A DNA stretch of 39,852 nucleotides from Thermoanaerobaculia bacterium (GTDB lineage Bacteria > Acidobacteriota > Thermoanaerobaculia > Gp7-AA8). The stretch is from the NCBI GenBank assembly GCA_017883235.1, contig JADGNY010000057.1:1-39852 (forward strand), in the 5' to 3' direction. Of this stretch, positions 1-9,886 are shown in pieces (the first letter of the stretch is position 1; every line of letters begins with the position of its first letter). The notes beneath the pieces were generated by a model. It was given only the letters and a program-made list of their open reading frames with translations. It was not told the DNA's origin and did not search any database. The position numbers and the translations under genes are program-made.

Positions 1-69
1 GTCGATGAAGAGAACGACTTCCAGCTCACGGGAATCGTGATCGGACGTCAGGGCAGTGTCGCGCCGTGA
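1..69 (+). CDS. C-terminal end of an unidentified upstream gene (partial)
   Basis: The first frame is open from the window edge to a TGA at 67-69 and encodes only 22 residues, ending GRQGSVAP. The stop shares a GTGA overlap with a possible GTG start at 66 in the tldD frame. Too little is present to identify a family. It may be the tail of a real upstream gene or chance. Confidence 0.3.
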   Translation, partial: VDEENDFQLTGIVIGRQGSVAP

Positions 70-98
70 ACGCAGCGGCGGGACGCCAGCGCTCCACA

Positions 99-104
99 TA
101 TAAT
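99..104 (+). promoter_or_regulatory. TATAAT -10 hexamer just before tldD
   Basis: A consensus TATAAT lies 9 nt before the GTG at 114. No -35 match is visible at the usual distance. Transcription would begin at about 111, almost at the GTG, which supports 114 over the upstream GTG at 66 and suggests a leaderless or near-leaderless mRNA. The bases just before it (83-95, GACGCCAGCGCTCC) match the terminal arm of the repeat at 4052-4178. Confidence 0.5.
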
Positions 105-113
105 CCGTCCCTC

Positions 114-1556
114 GTGAAACCCACCCGCGCGCAACTGGAGGACGTGCTCGCCTCCCTGAAAGATCCTGCTCTGCGCTACGCCGACGTCCGCTGGACGGCG
201 ACGCATCAGCAGCATGTGCGCGTGCGCAACGGGGAGGTGGAGACCTTGTCCTCCACCATCGACCGCGCCATCGGCGTCCGCGTGCTGGTCGGGGACGGGT
301 GGGGGTTCGCGGCGAACAGCGATACCTCCGAGGAGTCGTTAAGGAAGACGGCGCGGCGGGCGGTGGAGGTGGCGGCGGCCAGCAACATCGCCTCAACGCA
401 GCGCGTCGTGCTCAGCGACGTCGAGCCGCACGTGGCCACCTGGTCGTCGACGTATGAGATCGATCCGTGGTCGATTCCCATCGAACAAAAGATCGAGCAT
501 CTGCTGGCCTCGACCGAACCGATGCGCGGCGATGCCCGCATCCACCAGGTCCTCGGCGACATCTCCTGCTACCGGCAGGAAAAGATCTTCGCCTCCACCG
601 TCGGCAGCTACATCGCGCAGACGACGACAGAGATGGGCGGCGGCGTCGAAGCGGCGGCGATCGAAGGGAGCGAGTATCAGCGGCGCACCTATCCCAATCC
701 CTTCGGCGGCGACTTTCAGGCCGCGGGATGGGAGTTCATCGAGCGGCTCAATCTTCCCAGCAAGGCCCTCGACGTCCGCGATGAAGCGCTGGCACTGCTG
801 GCGGCGCCGAAAGCGCCGGCGGGACGCTTCGATCTCATCATCGGATCGGCGCAGCTGGCCATGCAGGTCCATGAATCGTGCGGCCATCCAACGGAGCTCG
901 ACCGGGCCCTGGGGCTGGAGATCTCGCTGGCCGGCGGGTCATTCCTAAAAACATCGATGCTCGGTAACTTCCGCTACGGCTCCGAGCACGTCAACATCGT
1001 CGCCGACGCCACCATCCCCGGCTCTATCGGCTCGTTCGGTTTCGATGACGACGGCGTTCCGGCGCAGCGTTTTCATCTCATCGAGAAGGGGATGTTCACC
1101 GGCTACCTGACCGGCCGCGACACCGCCCCCGCCATCGGCCGCACCTCGAACGGCACCGTCCGCGCCGAGACCGCGGCCCGCATCCCCATCATCCGCATGA
1201 CCAATATCAACCTCGAGCCGGGAACCGCTCCCCTATCTGACATCATCGCGGATACGAAGCACGGCATCTTCGTGGAGACGAACAAATCGTGGTCGATCGA
1301 CGACCTTCGCCTCAACTTCCAGTTCGGCTGCGAGGTGGCCTACGAGATCGAGAACGGCCGCCTCGGCCGCCTCCTCCGCAATCCCCTCTACACCGGCAAC
1401 ACCCCCGATTTCTGGCGCTCCTGCGACGCCGTCGCCGACCGCGCAAGCTGGCAGATCTGGGGCCTCCCCAACTGCGGCAAAGGTGATCCCATGCAGACGA
1501 TGCGCGTCGCACACGGAGCGCCCGCGGCACGGTTTCGCGGCGTGGAGATGTCATGA
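114..1556 (+). CDS. tldD: TldD-type zinc metalloprotease
   Basis: Large catalytic subunit of the TldD/TldE protease, a soluble cytoplasmic heterodimer that trims unfolded or modified peptides (known for CcdA and for leader removal from microcin B17). With the GTG at 114 the protein has 480 residues, normal for the family. The HExxxH zinc motif is visible as HESCGHPTELD, with H253, E254 and H258. The C-terminal half carries the expected glycine-rich segments (GTAPLSDI, then NKSWSIDD). A longer reading from the GTG at 66 adds 16 residues that are partly repeat-derived, so I prefer 114, 9 nt after a TATAAT. The partner tldE follows after an 85-bp palindrome. The family is clear; the natural substrate is not. 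Confidence 0.93.
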   Translation: MKPTRAQLEDVLASLKDPALRYADVRWTATHQQHVRVRNGEVETLSSTIDRAIGVRVLVGDGWGFAANSDTSEESLRKTARRAVEVAAASNIASTQRVVLSDVEPHVATWSSTYEIDPWSIPIEQKIEHLLASTEPMRGDARIHQVLGDISCYRQEKIFASTVGSYIAQTTTEMGGGVEAAAIEGSEYQRRTYPNPFGGDFQAAGWEFIERLNLPSKALDVRDEALALLAAPKAPAGRFDLIIGSAQLAMQVHESCGHPTELDRALGLEISLAGGSFLKTSMLGNFRYGSEHVNIVADATIPGSIGSFGFDDDGVPAQRFHLIEKGMFTGYLTGRDTAPAIGRTSNGTVRAETAARIPIIRMTNINLEPGTAPLSDIIADTKHGIFVETNKSWSIDDLRLNFQFGCEVAYEIENGRLGRLLRNPLYTGNTPDFWRSCDAVADRASWQIWGLPNCGKGDPMQTMRVAHGAPAARFRGVEMS

Positions 1557-1641
1557 AAGGCAGAAGGCAGAAAGCAGAAGGCAGAAGGAAAAACCTGCGA
1601 TGAGACACTTCTGCCTTCTGCCTTCTGCTTTCTGCCTTTAA
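1557..1641. repeat. Purine-rich palindrome, AGAAGGCAG family (tldD-tldE gap)
   Basis: The whole gap between the two genes is an inverted repeat. The left arm is built from GGCAGAAGGCAGAAAGCAG-type units on the plus strand and the right arm from the complementary CTTCTGCCTTCTGC units, around a short GATGAGACA-like loop. The same family fills 2987-3094 and 30477-30555. Each arm is nearly pure purine or pyrimidine. It could act as a strong mRNA hairpin between cotranscribed genes. Confidence 0.85.
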
Positions 1642-1644
1642 ACC

Positions 1645-2988
1645 ATGCGCACCCAAGAACACTCCTTCGCCATCCTCCACGCCGCGCTCGATGCCGCGCG
1701 TGCCGCGGGTGCCGCCGAGGCGGATGCGGTATTCGAATCGACCGACCAGAACATCAGCCGCTTCGCCAACTCCAACCTGCACCAGAACATGTCGGAGATC
1801 AGCGCGGAGCTGACGCTTCGCGTAATCGTCGACGACGCCATGGGCGTGGCATCGACCACCGTGTTCGACGCGGACGAGATCGCGCAGACCGCCGCTCTTG
1901 CGCGCGAGGCGGCCCGGCACTCCGATCCGCTGCAGAACTTCAGCGGGCTCTATCGCCTTCACGAGCCGCTGCCCGATGTGCACACCTTCGATGAGGCCAC
2001 GGCCGCCATCGCCCCCGCCGACAAGGCCCGCGCGCTCCGGGCCATGTTCGATAGGGGTCATCAATCCCATGTTGAATTCGCGGGGGCGTACGGAACGGGC
2101 GCGTCGTCGATCGCCGTCGCCAATACCCACGGTGTACGCCGCTACTGCACGCTGACCTCGTCGGACGCCACCGTGATCGCTATCGGCCCGAACGGTTCCG
2201 GCTACGCCACGGACGTCGACCGCAGAAACCTCGACATCGTCGCACTCGGCGAGGAGGCGACGTTCAAGGCCACGCTCTGCGCCGGCACCAACGAAGACAT
2301 CGAGCCCGGCCCCTACGACGTCATCCTGGAGCCGCCGGCGACCGCCGAGGTGGCCGACTGGATGAATCTCATCACGCTCAGCGGATCGGCGTATGACGAC
2401 GGCTCATCGTTCTTTGTCGACAACGTCGGCAAGCAGGTACTCGGCACAAACTTCACGCTGGCCGACGACGCCCTCGACCCGGCCTTCCTCCCCTTTCCGT
2501 TCGACATGGAAGGGCTGCCGAAACGGCGCGTGGCGCTCATCGAGCGCGGCGTCATCCGCACTCCCGCGATCGATAAGAGCTATGCCGACCGCCTCGGCTT
2601 CGCCCCAACCGCCACCTGCTGGACTCTCGGCGGGACCGAGCACGGCTCGGCATTTCATCTCGCCATCGACGGCGGCGACACCACGCGCGAGGAGCTGATC
2701 CGTTCCACCAAACGCGGCATCTGGGTCACGCGCTTCAACTACGTCAACGGCCTTCTCGAGCCGAAGACCGCCCTCATGACCGGCACCACCCGCGACGGCA
2801 CCTTCCTCATCCGCGACGGCGAAGTCGTGGCCCGCCTGCCGAACCTCCGCTGGACGCAGTCGATCGTCGAAGCCTTCTCCCGGATCGAAGGACTCACCCG
2901 CGAACGGCGACGCGTCGCCACCTGGTACAACCACGTCGGCGGTACCATCGCGCCAGTGATGAAGATCGGAGGGTGGAACTTCGGATGA
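1645..2988 (+). CDS. tldE: TldE/PmbA-type protease subunit
   Basis: Second subunit of the TldD/TldE peptidase, homologous to TldD but without a zinc motif; in characterised pairs it completes the substrate channel. The 447 residues match the usual PmbA/TldE length. The N-terminal segment (FESTDQNISRFANSNLHQN) is the typical PmbA opening that recognises the peptide, and the C-terminal part has the conserved GTTRDGTFLIRDGE-like turn. No HExxxH is present, as expected. The start at 1645 lies directly after the palindromic gap, with no clear Shine-Dalgarno. It is probably cotranscribed with tldD. Confidence 0.9.
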   Translation: MRTQEHSFAILHAALDAARAAGAAEADAVFESTDQNISRFANSNLHQNMSEISAELTLRVIVDDAMGVASTTVFDADEIAQTAALAREAARHSDPLQNFSGLYRLHEPLPDVHTFDEATAAIAPADKARALRAMFDRGHQSHVEFAGAYGTGASSIAVANTHGVRRYCTLTSSDATVIAIGPNGSGYATDVDRRNLDIVALGEEATFKATLCAGTNEDIEPGPYDVILEPPATAEVADWMNLITLSGSAYDDGSSFFVDNVGKQVLGTNFTLADDALDPAFLPFPFDMEGLPKRRVALIERGVIRTPAIDKSYADRLGFAPTATCWTLGGTEHGSAFHLAIDGGDTTREELIRSTKRGIWVTRFNYVNGLLEPKTALMTGTTRDGTFLIRDGEVVARLPNLRWTQSIVEAFSRIEGLTRERRRVATWYNHVGGTIAPVMKIGGWNFG

Positions 2989-3094
2989 AGGCAGAAAGCA
3001 GAAGGCAGAAGGCAGAAGGATGAAAGCAGAAGGATGAATGGTCCGCCGGTCGTCCCCTTCATCCTTCTGCTTTCTGCCTTCTGCCTTCTGATTT
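2987..3094. repeat. Purine-rich palindrome, AGAAGGCAG family (tldE-permease gap)
   Basis: A second member of the family seen at 1557-1641. Plus-strand AGAAGGCAGAAGG units (2990-3035) face complementary CTTCTGCTTTCTGCC units (3060-3092) around a loop containing GTCCGCCGGTCGTCC. It starts at the tldE stop and ends at the permease start, so it fills the whole gap. Confidence 0.85.
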
Positions 3095-4018
3095 ATGACT
3101 CAGTACATCCTTCGCCGCTTCCTCCAGATGATCCCGATCACCTTCGGGATACTGACGCTCGTCTTCTCGCTGATCCACATGATCCCGGGCGATCCGGCGG
3201 TGCAGATCGCGGGCGAGGGGGCGCGGGCGGAAGACGTCATCGCCGTGCGCAAGGCGCTCGGGCTCGATCAGCCGCTCTGGACGCAGTACGTCCACTACGT
3301 CACCCACGTTCTTCGCGGCGACCTCGGCACGTCGTTCCAGACCAACACCAGCGTCTCGGAGCAGATCAGGCAGCGCTATCCGGCCACGATCGAGCTGGCC
3401 ATGGGCTCGATGCTGGTGGCCCTGCTGGTGGCCTTTCCGCTCGGCGTGATCTCCGCCATCTATCGAAACTCCTGGATCGACAACGTGGCGCGCTTCTTCG
3501 CCCTCATCGGCGTCTCCATGCCCAGCTTCCTCTTCGGACCGCTGCTCATCATCATCTTCGCCATCGACCGTCACTGGTTCCCGGTGTCGGGACGCGACGA
3601 CGGTCTGCGGTCGCTGGTCCTCCCGTCGCTCACGATGGGGCTGGCCCTTTCGGCGATCCTGACGCGCATGATCCGCATCTCGCTCGCCGACGAGCTGACG
3701 CAGCTCTACGTCACCACGGCGGTGGCCAAAGGCGTCACGCGAGGCCGGGCCATCTTCCGCCATGCCCTCAAGAACGCGCTGATCCCCGTGATCACCGTGC
3801 TGGCGTTGCAGTTCGGATCCCTTCTCACCGGCGCCATCATCACCGAACAGATCTTCTCCTGGCCCGGCCTCGGCCGCCTGCTCCTGACCTCGATCTCCAC
3901 CCGCGACTACCCGCAGGTGCAGGCCTCGATTCTCGTCATCGCCTTGACCTACATCCTCCTGAACTTCGCGAGCGACCTGCTTTACGGGGTTGTCGACCCG
4001 AGGATCAAGCTGGAATGA
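3095..4018 (+). CDS. ABC transporter permease, DppB/OppB family
   Basis: Inner-membrane permease of a peptide/nickel-type ABC importer. The 307 residues begin with the family's diagnostic N-terminus (TQYILRRFLQMIPITFGILT, first membrane span), followed by the periplasmic segment with HMIPGDPA and five further spans. The cytoplasmic EAA loop that contacts the ATPase is near residues 209-240 (TAVAKGVTRGRAIFRHALKN). It would pair with the DppC-type permease at 4209. No ATPase or substrate-binding gene is in the window; they may lie elsewhere. Substrate cannot be read from sequence, although the neighbouring tldDE pair makes peptides a reasonable guess. Confidence 0.92.
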   Translation: MTQYILRRFLQMIPITFGILTLVFSLIHMIPGDPAVQIAGEGARAEDVIAVRKALGLDQPLWTQYVHYVTHVLRGDLGTSFQTNTSVSEQIRQRYPATIELAMGSMLVALLVAFPLGVISAIYRNSWIDNVARFFALIGVSMPSFLFGPLLIIIFAIDRHWFPVSGRDDGLRSLVLPSLTMGLALSAILTRMIRISLADELTQLYVTTAVAKGVTRGRAIFRHALKNALIPVITVLALQFGSLLTGAIITEQIFSWPGLGRLLLTSISTRDYPQVQASILVIALTYILLNFASDLLYGVVDPRIKLE

Positions 4019-4051
4019 GGCTGGCGTCCGTCGAACACTCGTTAGCGCGAA

Positions 4052-4178
4052 GGAGCGCTGGCGTCTCGCCGGCTGGCCCGGGGGCGTCTCGCCCCCGGTC
4101 TTGCAAGACTCGATACATTTGCCTGGTTACCTCAGCGGCGAGACGCCGCCGAGCCAGCCGGCGAGACGCCAGCGCTCC
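4052..4178. repeat. 127-bp palindromic element, GGCGTCTCGCC family A (dppB-dppC gap)
   Basis: Perfect 25-bp terminal inverted repeats, 4052-4076 and 4154-4178 (ending CCAGCGCTCC), enclose about 77 bp holding two smaller palindromes around GGCGTCTCGCC and GGCGAGACGCC and a middle stretch with CGATACATTTGCCTGG. A copy with the same arms and a similar middle lies at 13333-13457. No open reading frame for a transposase is inside, so it resembles a MITE or REP-type element. It interrupts two genes that should be cotranscribed. Confidence 0.9.
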
Positions 4179-4208
4179 GGCCGCAACCGACAACCCAGAC
4201 TCAAACAG

Positions 4209-5033
4209 ATGACCCGCCTCCTCAAAAACTTCGCCTTCACCACCGGCCTCCTGCTGACCGTCGCGTTGGTCATCGTCGCCATCGCCGCGCCTCTCCTCTC
4301 CCCTTTCGATCCCGATGCGCAGGACACCGCGCGCCGGCTGGAGGCACCATCGCATGGCCACCTGCTCGGTCTCGACGACCTCGGGCGCGACGTTCTCTCC
4401 CGCATCATCTGGGGCGCGCGCGTATCGCTGCGCGTCGGCTTCAGCGTGGTCATCCTGGCCTCGATCATCGGCATCACGCTCGGATCGATGGCCGGCTACT
4501 TCGGTGGATGGATGGACACGGTGATCATGCGCATTACCGACATCCTCCTGGCCTTCCCCGGCATCCTGCTGGCCATCGCCATGGTGGCCGTGCTCGGCCC
4601 GAGCCTCAACAACGTCGTCCTGGCGCTGGTGGTGATCGGCTGGGTCGGCTATGCCCGTCTCGTGCGCGGCCAGGTGCTGAAAGTGCGCGAGATGGAGTAC
4701 GTCATCGCCGCCAAGGCCATGGGCGCCCGTTCGCCGCGGGTCATCCTGCGGCACGTGCTGCCGAACGTGATGAACCCGATGATCGTGATGGCCACGCTCG
4801 GCCTGGCCGGGACGATTCTCTCCGAGGCCGCGCTGTCGTTTCTGGGATTGGGAGTCCAGCCGCCGACGCCGTCATGGGGCGCCATGCTCACCTCCGGCCG
4901 CCGCTACCTCGGCATTGCCAACCATCTCTCCATCTGGCCCGGCATCGCCATCATGCTCGCCGTCATGGGCCTCAACTTCCTCGGCGACGGGCTTATCGAC
5001 GCGCTCGATCCAAAGTACCGGAAGGATTTCTAG
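4209..5033 (+). CDS. ABC transporter permease, DppC/OppC family
   Basis: Second inner-membrane permease of the peptide-type importer, 274 residues from the ATG at 4209. The frame is open further upstream to 3990, but that part is family A repeat sequence, and the family N-terminus (short basic start, one span, then LLSPFDPDAQD) fits 4209. The LGLDDLGRDVLSRIIWGARVS segment that precedes the core spans and the EAA loop (VIAAKAMGARSPRVILRHVLPN) are both present, followed by LSFLGLGVQPPTPSWGAML, typical of DppC. Together with the upstream DppB it forms the channel. Confidence 0.92.
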   Translation: MTRLLKNFAFTTGLLLTVALVIVAIAAPLLSPFDPDAQDTARRLEAPSHGHLLGLDDLGRDVLSRIIWGARVSLRVGFSVVILASIIGITLGSMAGYFGGWMDTVIMRITDILLAFPGILLAIAMVAVLGPSLNNVVLALVVIGWVGYARLVRGQVLKVREMEYVIAAKAMGARSPRVILRHVLPNVMNPMIVMATLGLAGTILSEAALSFLGLGVQPPTPSWGAMLTSGRRYLGIANHLSIWPGIAIMLAVMGLNFLGDGLIDALDPKYRKDF

Positions 5034-5037
5034 GAGC

Positions 5038-5208
5038 GGAGAGCGGGCGTCTCGCCTGCTCCCGCCGCGGCGTCTCGCCCGGCGGTGGGTCCGAGGGAAC
5101 AGCAAGGTTGAACCTGGAAACGCCGTCTTTGCCAAACATTTACGTTTGCGTTCGTCCCCCACCGTCGGGCGAGACGCCCGCCGGGAGCAGGCAGGATGCC
5201 CGCTCTCC
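5038..5208. repeat. 171-bp palindromic element, GGCGTCTCGCC family A, long variant
   Basis: It begins GGAGAGCGGGCGTCTCGCCT and ends with the near-complementary GCAGGATGCCCGCTCTCC. Internal arms CGGCGTCTCGCCCGGCGGTG and CACCGTCGGGCGAGACGCC flank a centre with AACATTTACGTTTGCGTTCG. The same internal blocks recur at 18945-19154 and 39519-39852. It fills the gap between the permease stop and the convergent GT22 gene. Confidence 0.85.
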
Positions 5209-5210
5209 GC

Positions 5211-6590
5211 TCAGTGCCGCATGAACACAACCACCGCCCGCGCGGAGCCGTCGCGAAACGTTCGCACGGGCTCATACCCATTCGAGCGCAGGGCAGAGAG
5301 CCGCGAGGGCACATCGAGATCGGTCTCGTATAACGCCACGGCATCGGCGCGCACTTCTTCGAGGTGCTCTGGCGGCGTGCCGACGTCCGACATCGCCATC
5401 CGGTCGCCGAGGTAGAGCTTGTCACCGAAGGCCCAGAGCTGGGAGGCGGCCACCGAGTGGATCGATGGATTCGACGCCATCCACTGCGCCGCCATCACCG
5501 CCGGCTGCGATTTGCGCACGAAGTAGCGGAGCCCGTACACATCCCACAGCATCGACGCCGCCACCAGCGCCACGGCGATCCGGCGGTTGCGCATCGATGC
5601 AAACCCGATCGCCGCGGCGACACAGAGGAACGGAATCATCACCTGCAGATAGCGCAGCTCTTTGTGCTTGATCGCGGAGAAGGCAACGACCGGGATGACG
5701 ACGAACCAGATGGCCCGGCTGCGGCGGCCGAACCAGAGCAGCGGAAGCAATGCCGGCGAACACCACCGCACCAGGTTCGCGACGTACCACCACGGCGCCT
5801 GATACTTCACGCGCGACGCAAAATCAGGGGCGACCAGCGTCAGGTGAGCGAACTTGATGATGCTGGAGAAGGGGGTCCCCCAGGTCAGCCAGTCGTAGAT
5901 GCCGACGGTGAGGAGGATGGAAACGGCGGTGCCGAGGAGGACCTTCCCCGCGGGCACAGACAAGAGTGTCTGTGCCACATTGTTCCTGCTCGTTTGTCCG
6001 GTCCGTGCATCGTGCCGGGGATCAATGTGGCACAGACACTCTTGTCTGTGCCAAAGGGCGATCAGCACCGGTGCCAGAAACACCACCTCGCTGAACCGAT
6101 CCGCGAACGCCACCCCCACCAACGCCCCCGCCACAAACGGCCACCTTTCGACGATCAACGCCGCGGCGACCACGCACACCGCCGCCACCGTCCGCGGATA
6201 GACCGTGCTCCCGAATCCGAGCGGAATCCAATGCGTGGCGAAGAGCAGCGCGGCGACGAAAGCAGCGCTAGCATCGCCACACCAACGCATCGCCAGCCGA
6301 TACACCAGCCAGATCGTCAACCCCGACAACGCGATGAACGGCAGCGACGTCAGGAAGATCGCCATCCGCGTCGACGCCCCGCGCGCCAACCAGACGACCG
6401 GCGCGACGACGGCATCCGGCACGAAGAGATTGCGGACGTCCCACGGCACATACGACAGCCCCCGCGCCCGCCGGAACGCCTCGGACAGCACCTCGACGTC
6501 GTCTCCCGTCAGGAATCCGAGGTAGCGATACGCAAGCCATAGCTGCGCCGCGGCGACGGCGGCGATGAGAGCGGCGAGGGCCTTATTCAT
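5211..6590 (-). CDS. ALG9/PIG-B-like (GT22) membrane mannosyltransferase-type protein with an in-frame repeat insertion
   Basis: Polytopic membrane protein of 459 residues resembling dolichol/polyprenyl-phosphate-sugar-dependent GT22 enzymes. Evidence: a first lumenal loop with acidic residues after span one (GDDVEVLSEAFRRARGL, residues 29-45), alternating hydrophobic spans, and HKELRY at 309-314, matching the HKExRF hallmark of ALG9/PIG-B proteins. In bacteria such enzymes decorate cell-surface glycans; donor and acceptor are unknown. Residues about 181-215 (starting HRQECLCHI, ending AQTLLSVPAGK) are encoded by a 100-bp palindrome inserted in a loop between spans without breaking the frame. 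The start at 6590 follows a second repeat. It is convergent with the permease genes. Confidence 0.75.
   Translation of the reverse strand: MNKALAALIAAVAAAQLWLAYRYLGFLTGDDVEVLSEAFRRARGLSYVPWDVRNLFVPDAVVAPVVWLARGASTRMAIFLTSLPFIALSGLTIWLVYRLAMRWCGDASAAFVAALLFATHWIPLGFGSTVYPRTVAAVCVVAAALIVERWPFVAGALVGVAFADRFSEVVFLAPVLIALWHRQECLCHIDPRHDARTGQTSRNNVAQTLLSVPAGKVLLGTAVSILLTVGIYDWLTWGTPFSSIIKFAHLTLVAPDFASRVKYQAPWWYVANLVRWCSPALLPLLWFGRRSRAIWFVVIPVVAFSAIKHKELRYLQVMIPFLCVAAAIGFASMRNRRIAVALVAASMLWDVYGLRYFVRKSQPAVMAAQWMASNPSIHSVAASQLWAFGDKLYLGDRMAMSDVGTPPEHLEEVRADAVALYETDLDVPSRLSALRSNGYEPVRTFRDGSARAVVVFMRH
5953..6052. repeat. 100-bp palindromic element (GGCACAGACAAGAGTG family C) inside the GT22 gene
   Basis: Perfect 29-bp inverted repeats, 5953-5981 and 6024-6052, built on GGCACAGACAAGAGTGTC and its complement, with a 42-bp centre. 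Each arm is itself a partial palindrome. It lies wholly within the coding region and is read through as about 33 residues. A single arm recurs at 11802-11825 between genes, so the sequence is mobile or recurrent rather than part of the enzyme family. Confidence 0.9.
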
Positions 6591-6601
6591 TGGTTCCCCA
6601 C

Positions 6602-6685
6602 CCTGGGACCGCGGGCGTCCCGCCCGCGCTTGATTCTCGGCATCCTGCTGCTCGTAAGCGCGGGCGAGACGCCCGCGCTCCCAGG
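6602..6685. repeat. 84-bp palindromic element, family B
   Basis: Arms 6602-6630 (CCTGGGACCGCGGGCG, then TCCCGCCCGCGCT) and 6657-6685 (AGCGCGGGCGAGACGCCCGC, then GCTCCCAGG) form a near-perfect 29-bp inverted repeat with a 26-bp loop. A copy with perfect arms is at 37937-38016 and a half copy at 15160-15190. Confidence 0.88.
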
Positions 6686-6692
6686 AAAGTCC

Positions 6693-6766
6693 TTACCCAT
6701 CCCCGATCGTCGCCAGGAACTCGTCCTCCGTCAGGATCGACCTTGAGCAACCGGGCCTTCTCGCTC
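6693..6766 (-). pseudogene. Duplicated relic of the ligA 3' end
   Basis: On the minus strand this stretch can be read as [14 protein letters not shown] and a TAA stop, against [14 protein letters not shown] and TGA at the true ligA end (6999-7050). About 35 bases (6705-6739) match with only two differences; further upstream the copy drifts and has an indel (6740-6766 versus 7043-7070). It has no coding context of its own. The 184-bp palindrome at 6781-6964 lies between copy and original. Confidence 0.85.
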
Positions 6767-6780
6767 GCCACTCTCTTTAT

Positions 6781-6964
6781 CGAGAGCCCTTCTCCCTCCG
6801 CGGTTTTTTGCGGGGGGAGAAGGTGCCGAAGGCGGATGAGGGGGGCGTTAAGCAGCATGTTTTATTACTCCTCGTGAACTAACGACGCATCCTGCCAAAC
6901 GCCCCCTCATCCGCCTTCGGCACCTTCTCCCCCGCTGAAAAACGCGGGGGAGAAGGACTCTCGA
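6781..6964. repeat. Large palindromic element, family D, downstream of ligA
   Basis: Left arm begins CGAGAGCCCTTCTCC and runs to GGCGGATGAGGGGGGCGTT (6781-6849). Right arm runs from AACGCCCCCTCATCCGCC to GGAGAAGGACTCTCG (6898-6963). The pairing is imperfect, each arm holding a small nested hairpin around CCGC...GCGGGGGG. A one-arm copy lies at 9069-9114. Confidence 0.85.
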
Positions 6965-6998
6965 TGTAGGGGGCTGCCGATGATTTCACGAGAGAGTT

Positions 6999-9002
<2,004 letters not shown>

Positions 9003-9068
9003 CGATGCGCGCGCGGGTCCCTGTACTACTCGCCAGCGGTTTCTGCGCGCGACAGGAAGACTTAACCT

Positions 9069-9114
9069 CGAGAGCCCTTCTCCCCCAGCGCTTTTCAGCA
9101 CCGCCCCCTCATCC
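9069..9114. repeat. Single arm of family D element
   Basis: CGAGAGCCCTTCTCC at 9069 and GCCCCCTCATCCGGCTTCG near 9101 repeat blocks of the palindrome at 6781-6964, here without the second arm. It is followed by GCCGGCCGTGCCGGC (about 9131-9144), a short hairpin at the bfr stop codon; a very similar GCCGGCCGTGCCGGC precedes 29174. Confidence 0.7.
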
Positions 9115-9143
9115 GGCTTCGCCACCTTCGCCGGCCGTGCCGG

Positions 9144-9620
9144 CTACTCGTGTTCGTGAATCTGCTGGGCCAGATAGTTCGGCGCGCCCACCTGTTCGAT
9201 CAGCGCGAGCTGGGCTTCGATCCAATCGATATGCTCCTCCTCGTCTTCGAGGATCTCTTCGAGCAGGTGCCGGCTGTTGTTGTCGTCAGCCGTGCGACAG
9301 CTCTCGATACCGGCGTTCAGGCGCGTGACGGCATCCAGCTCGAGAGCCAGATCGATCTTGAGCTGCTCCGGGACGGTCTCGCCGATGGTGATCTTGAAGA
9401 GGCGCTGCACATTCGGGACACCTTCCAGAAAAAGAACACGCTCGATCAGGCTCTCGGCGTGCTTCATCTCCCCGATCGAATGCTTGCGAATGCGGTCGTG
9501 GAGATGCTGGTAGCCCCAGTTGTCGCACATCTCCGCGTGCACGAAATACTGGTTGATGGCCGTGAGCTCGGAGGTCAGCACATCGTTGAGGATCTCGATG
9601 ATCTTCTTGTCGCCCTTCAT
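9144..9620 (-). CDS. bfr: Bacterioferritin
   Basis: Haem-containing 24-mer ferritin that oxidises Fe(II) and stores it as a mineral core. All six diiron ligands are in place: E18, E51, H54, E94, E127 and H130, and the haem-ligating methionine is M52 in GEMKHAE. The length of 158 is exact for the family and the sequence aligns from MKGDKKII to the C-terminus. A good Shine-Dalgarno (GGAAGGA) precedes the ATG. It follows bfd by 27 nt on the same strand, so the two form a storage and release operon, likely controlled by the palindrome upstream of bfd. Confidence 0.97.
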   Translation of the reverse strand: MKGDKKIIEILNDVLTSELTAINQYFVHAEMCDNWGYQHLHDRIRKHSIGEMKHAESLIERVLFLEGVPNVQRLFKITIGETVPEQLKIDLALELDAVTRLNAGIESCRTADDNNSRHLLEEILEDEEEHIDWIEAQLALIEQVGAPNYLAQQIHEHE

Positions 9621-9647
9621 TTCAGAGTCCTTCCTGTCGGCAGGCGA

Positions 9648-9869
9648 TCACGCCACCGTTTCCGCGCACGATACGGCCGATGGCATCGGCACGAAAGGTG
9701 CCGCTGACGCGCTCCTGTTCGCGGCCAGCATACTGCGGAGCATGCCGTGGCAGCCGCCGCAATCAGTGCCGATTCCGCACTCCTGCAAATCGCTGACCGT
9801 CTCCGCTCCCGCTTCGATGGCTCGCAGGACGTCCCGTTCGTTTTTTGCGCGGCAGAGGCAGACGATCAT
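9648..9869 (-). CDS. bfd: Bacterioferritin-associated ferredoxin
   Basis: Small [2Fe-2S] protein that docks on bacterioferritin and passes electrons to the haem so that stored iron can be released. The four cluster cysteines are C4-x-C6 near the N-terminus and C37-x2-C40 in GTDCGGCHG; an extra cysteine is at 31. The first 50 residues are the BFD domain; the last 23 are a low-complexity Ala/Ser/Pro tail. First gene of the bfd-bfr operon. A 19-bp palindrome sits 18-36 nt upstream of the ATG. Confidence 0.93.
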   Translation of the reverse strand: MIVCLCRAKNERDVLRAIEAGAETVSDLQECGIGTDCGGCHGMLRSMLAANRSASAAPFVPMPSAVSCAETVA

Positions 9870-9886
9870 TTCGATTCACCCAAGTG

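Noticed and set aside
4052-4178. Insertion sequence between the permeases
   Set aside because: Terminal inverted repeats are present, but there is no room for a transposase and no target duplication is visible; called a MITE/REP-like element instead.
3990-4208. N-terminal extension of the DppC permease
   Set aside because: The extension is translated family A repeat sequence and overlaps the end of the DppB gene.
5953-6052. Sequencing or assembly error in the GT22 gene
   Set aside because: The insert is a perfect palindrome with an arm found elsewhere in the window, and the flanking frames agree, so a real insertion is simpler.
6583-6858. A 91-codon minus-strand frame downstream of ligA
   Set aside because: It is made of palindrome sequence and the out-of-frame ligA duplicate.
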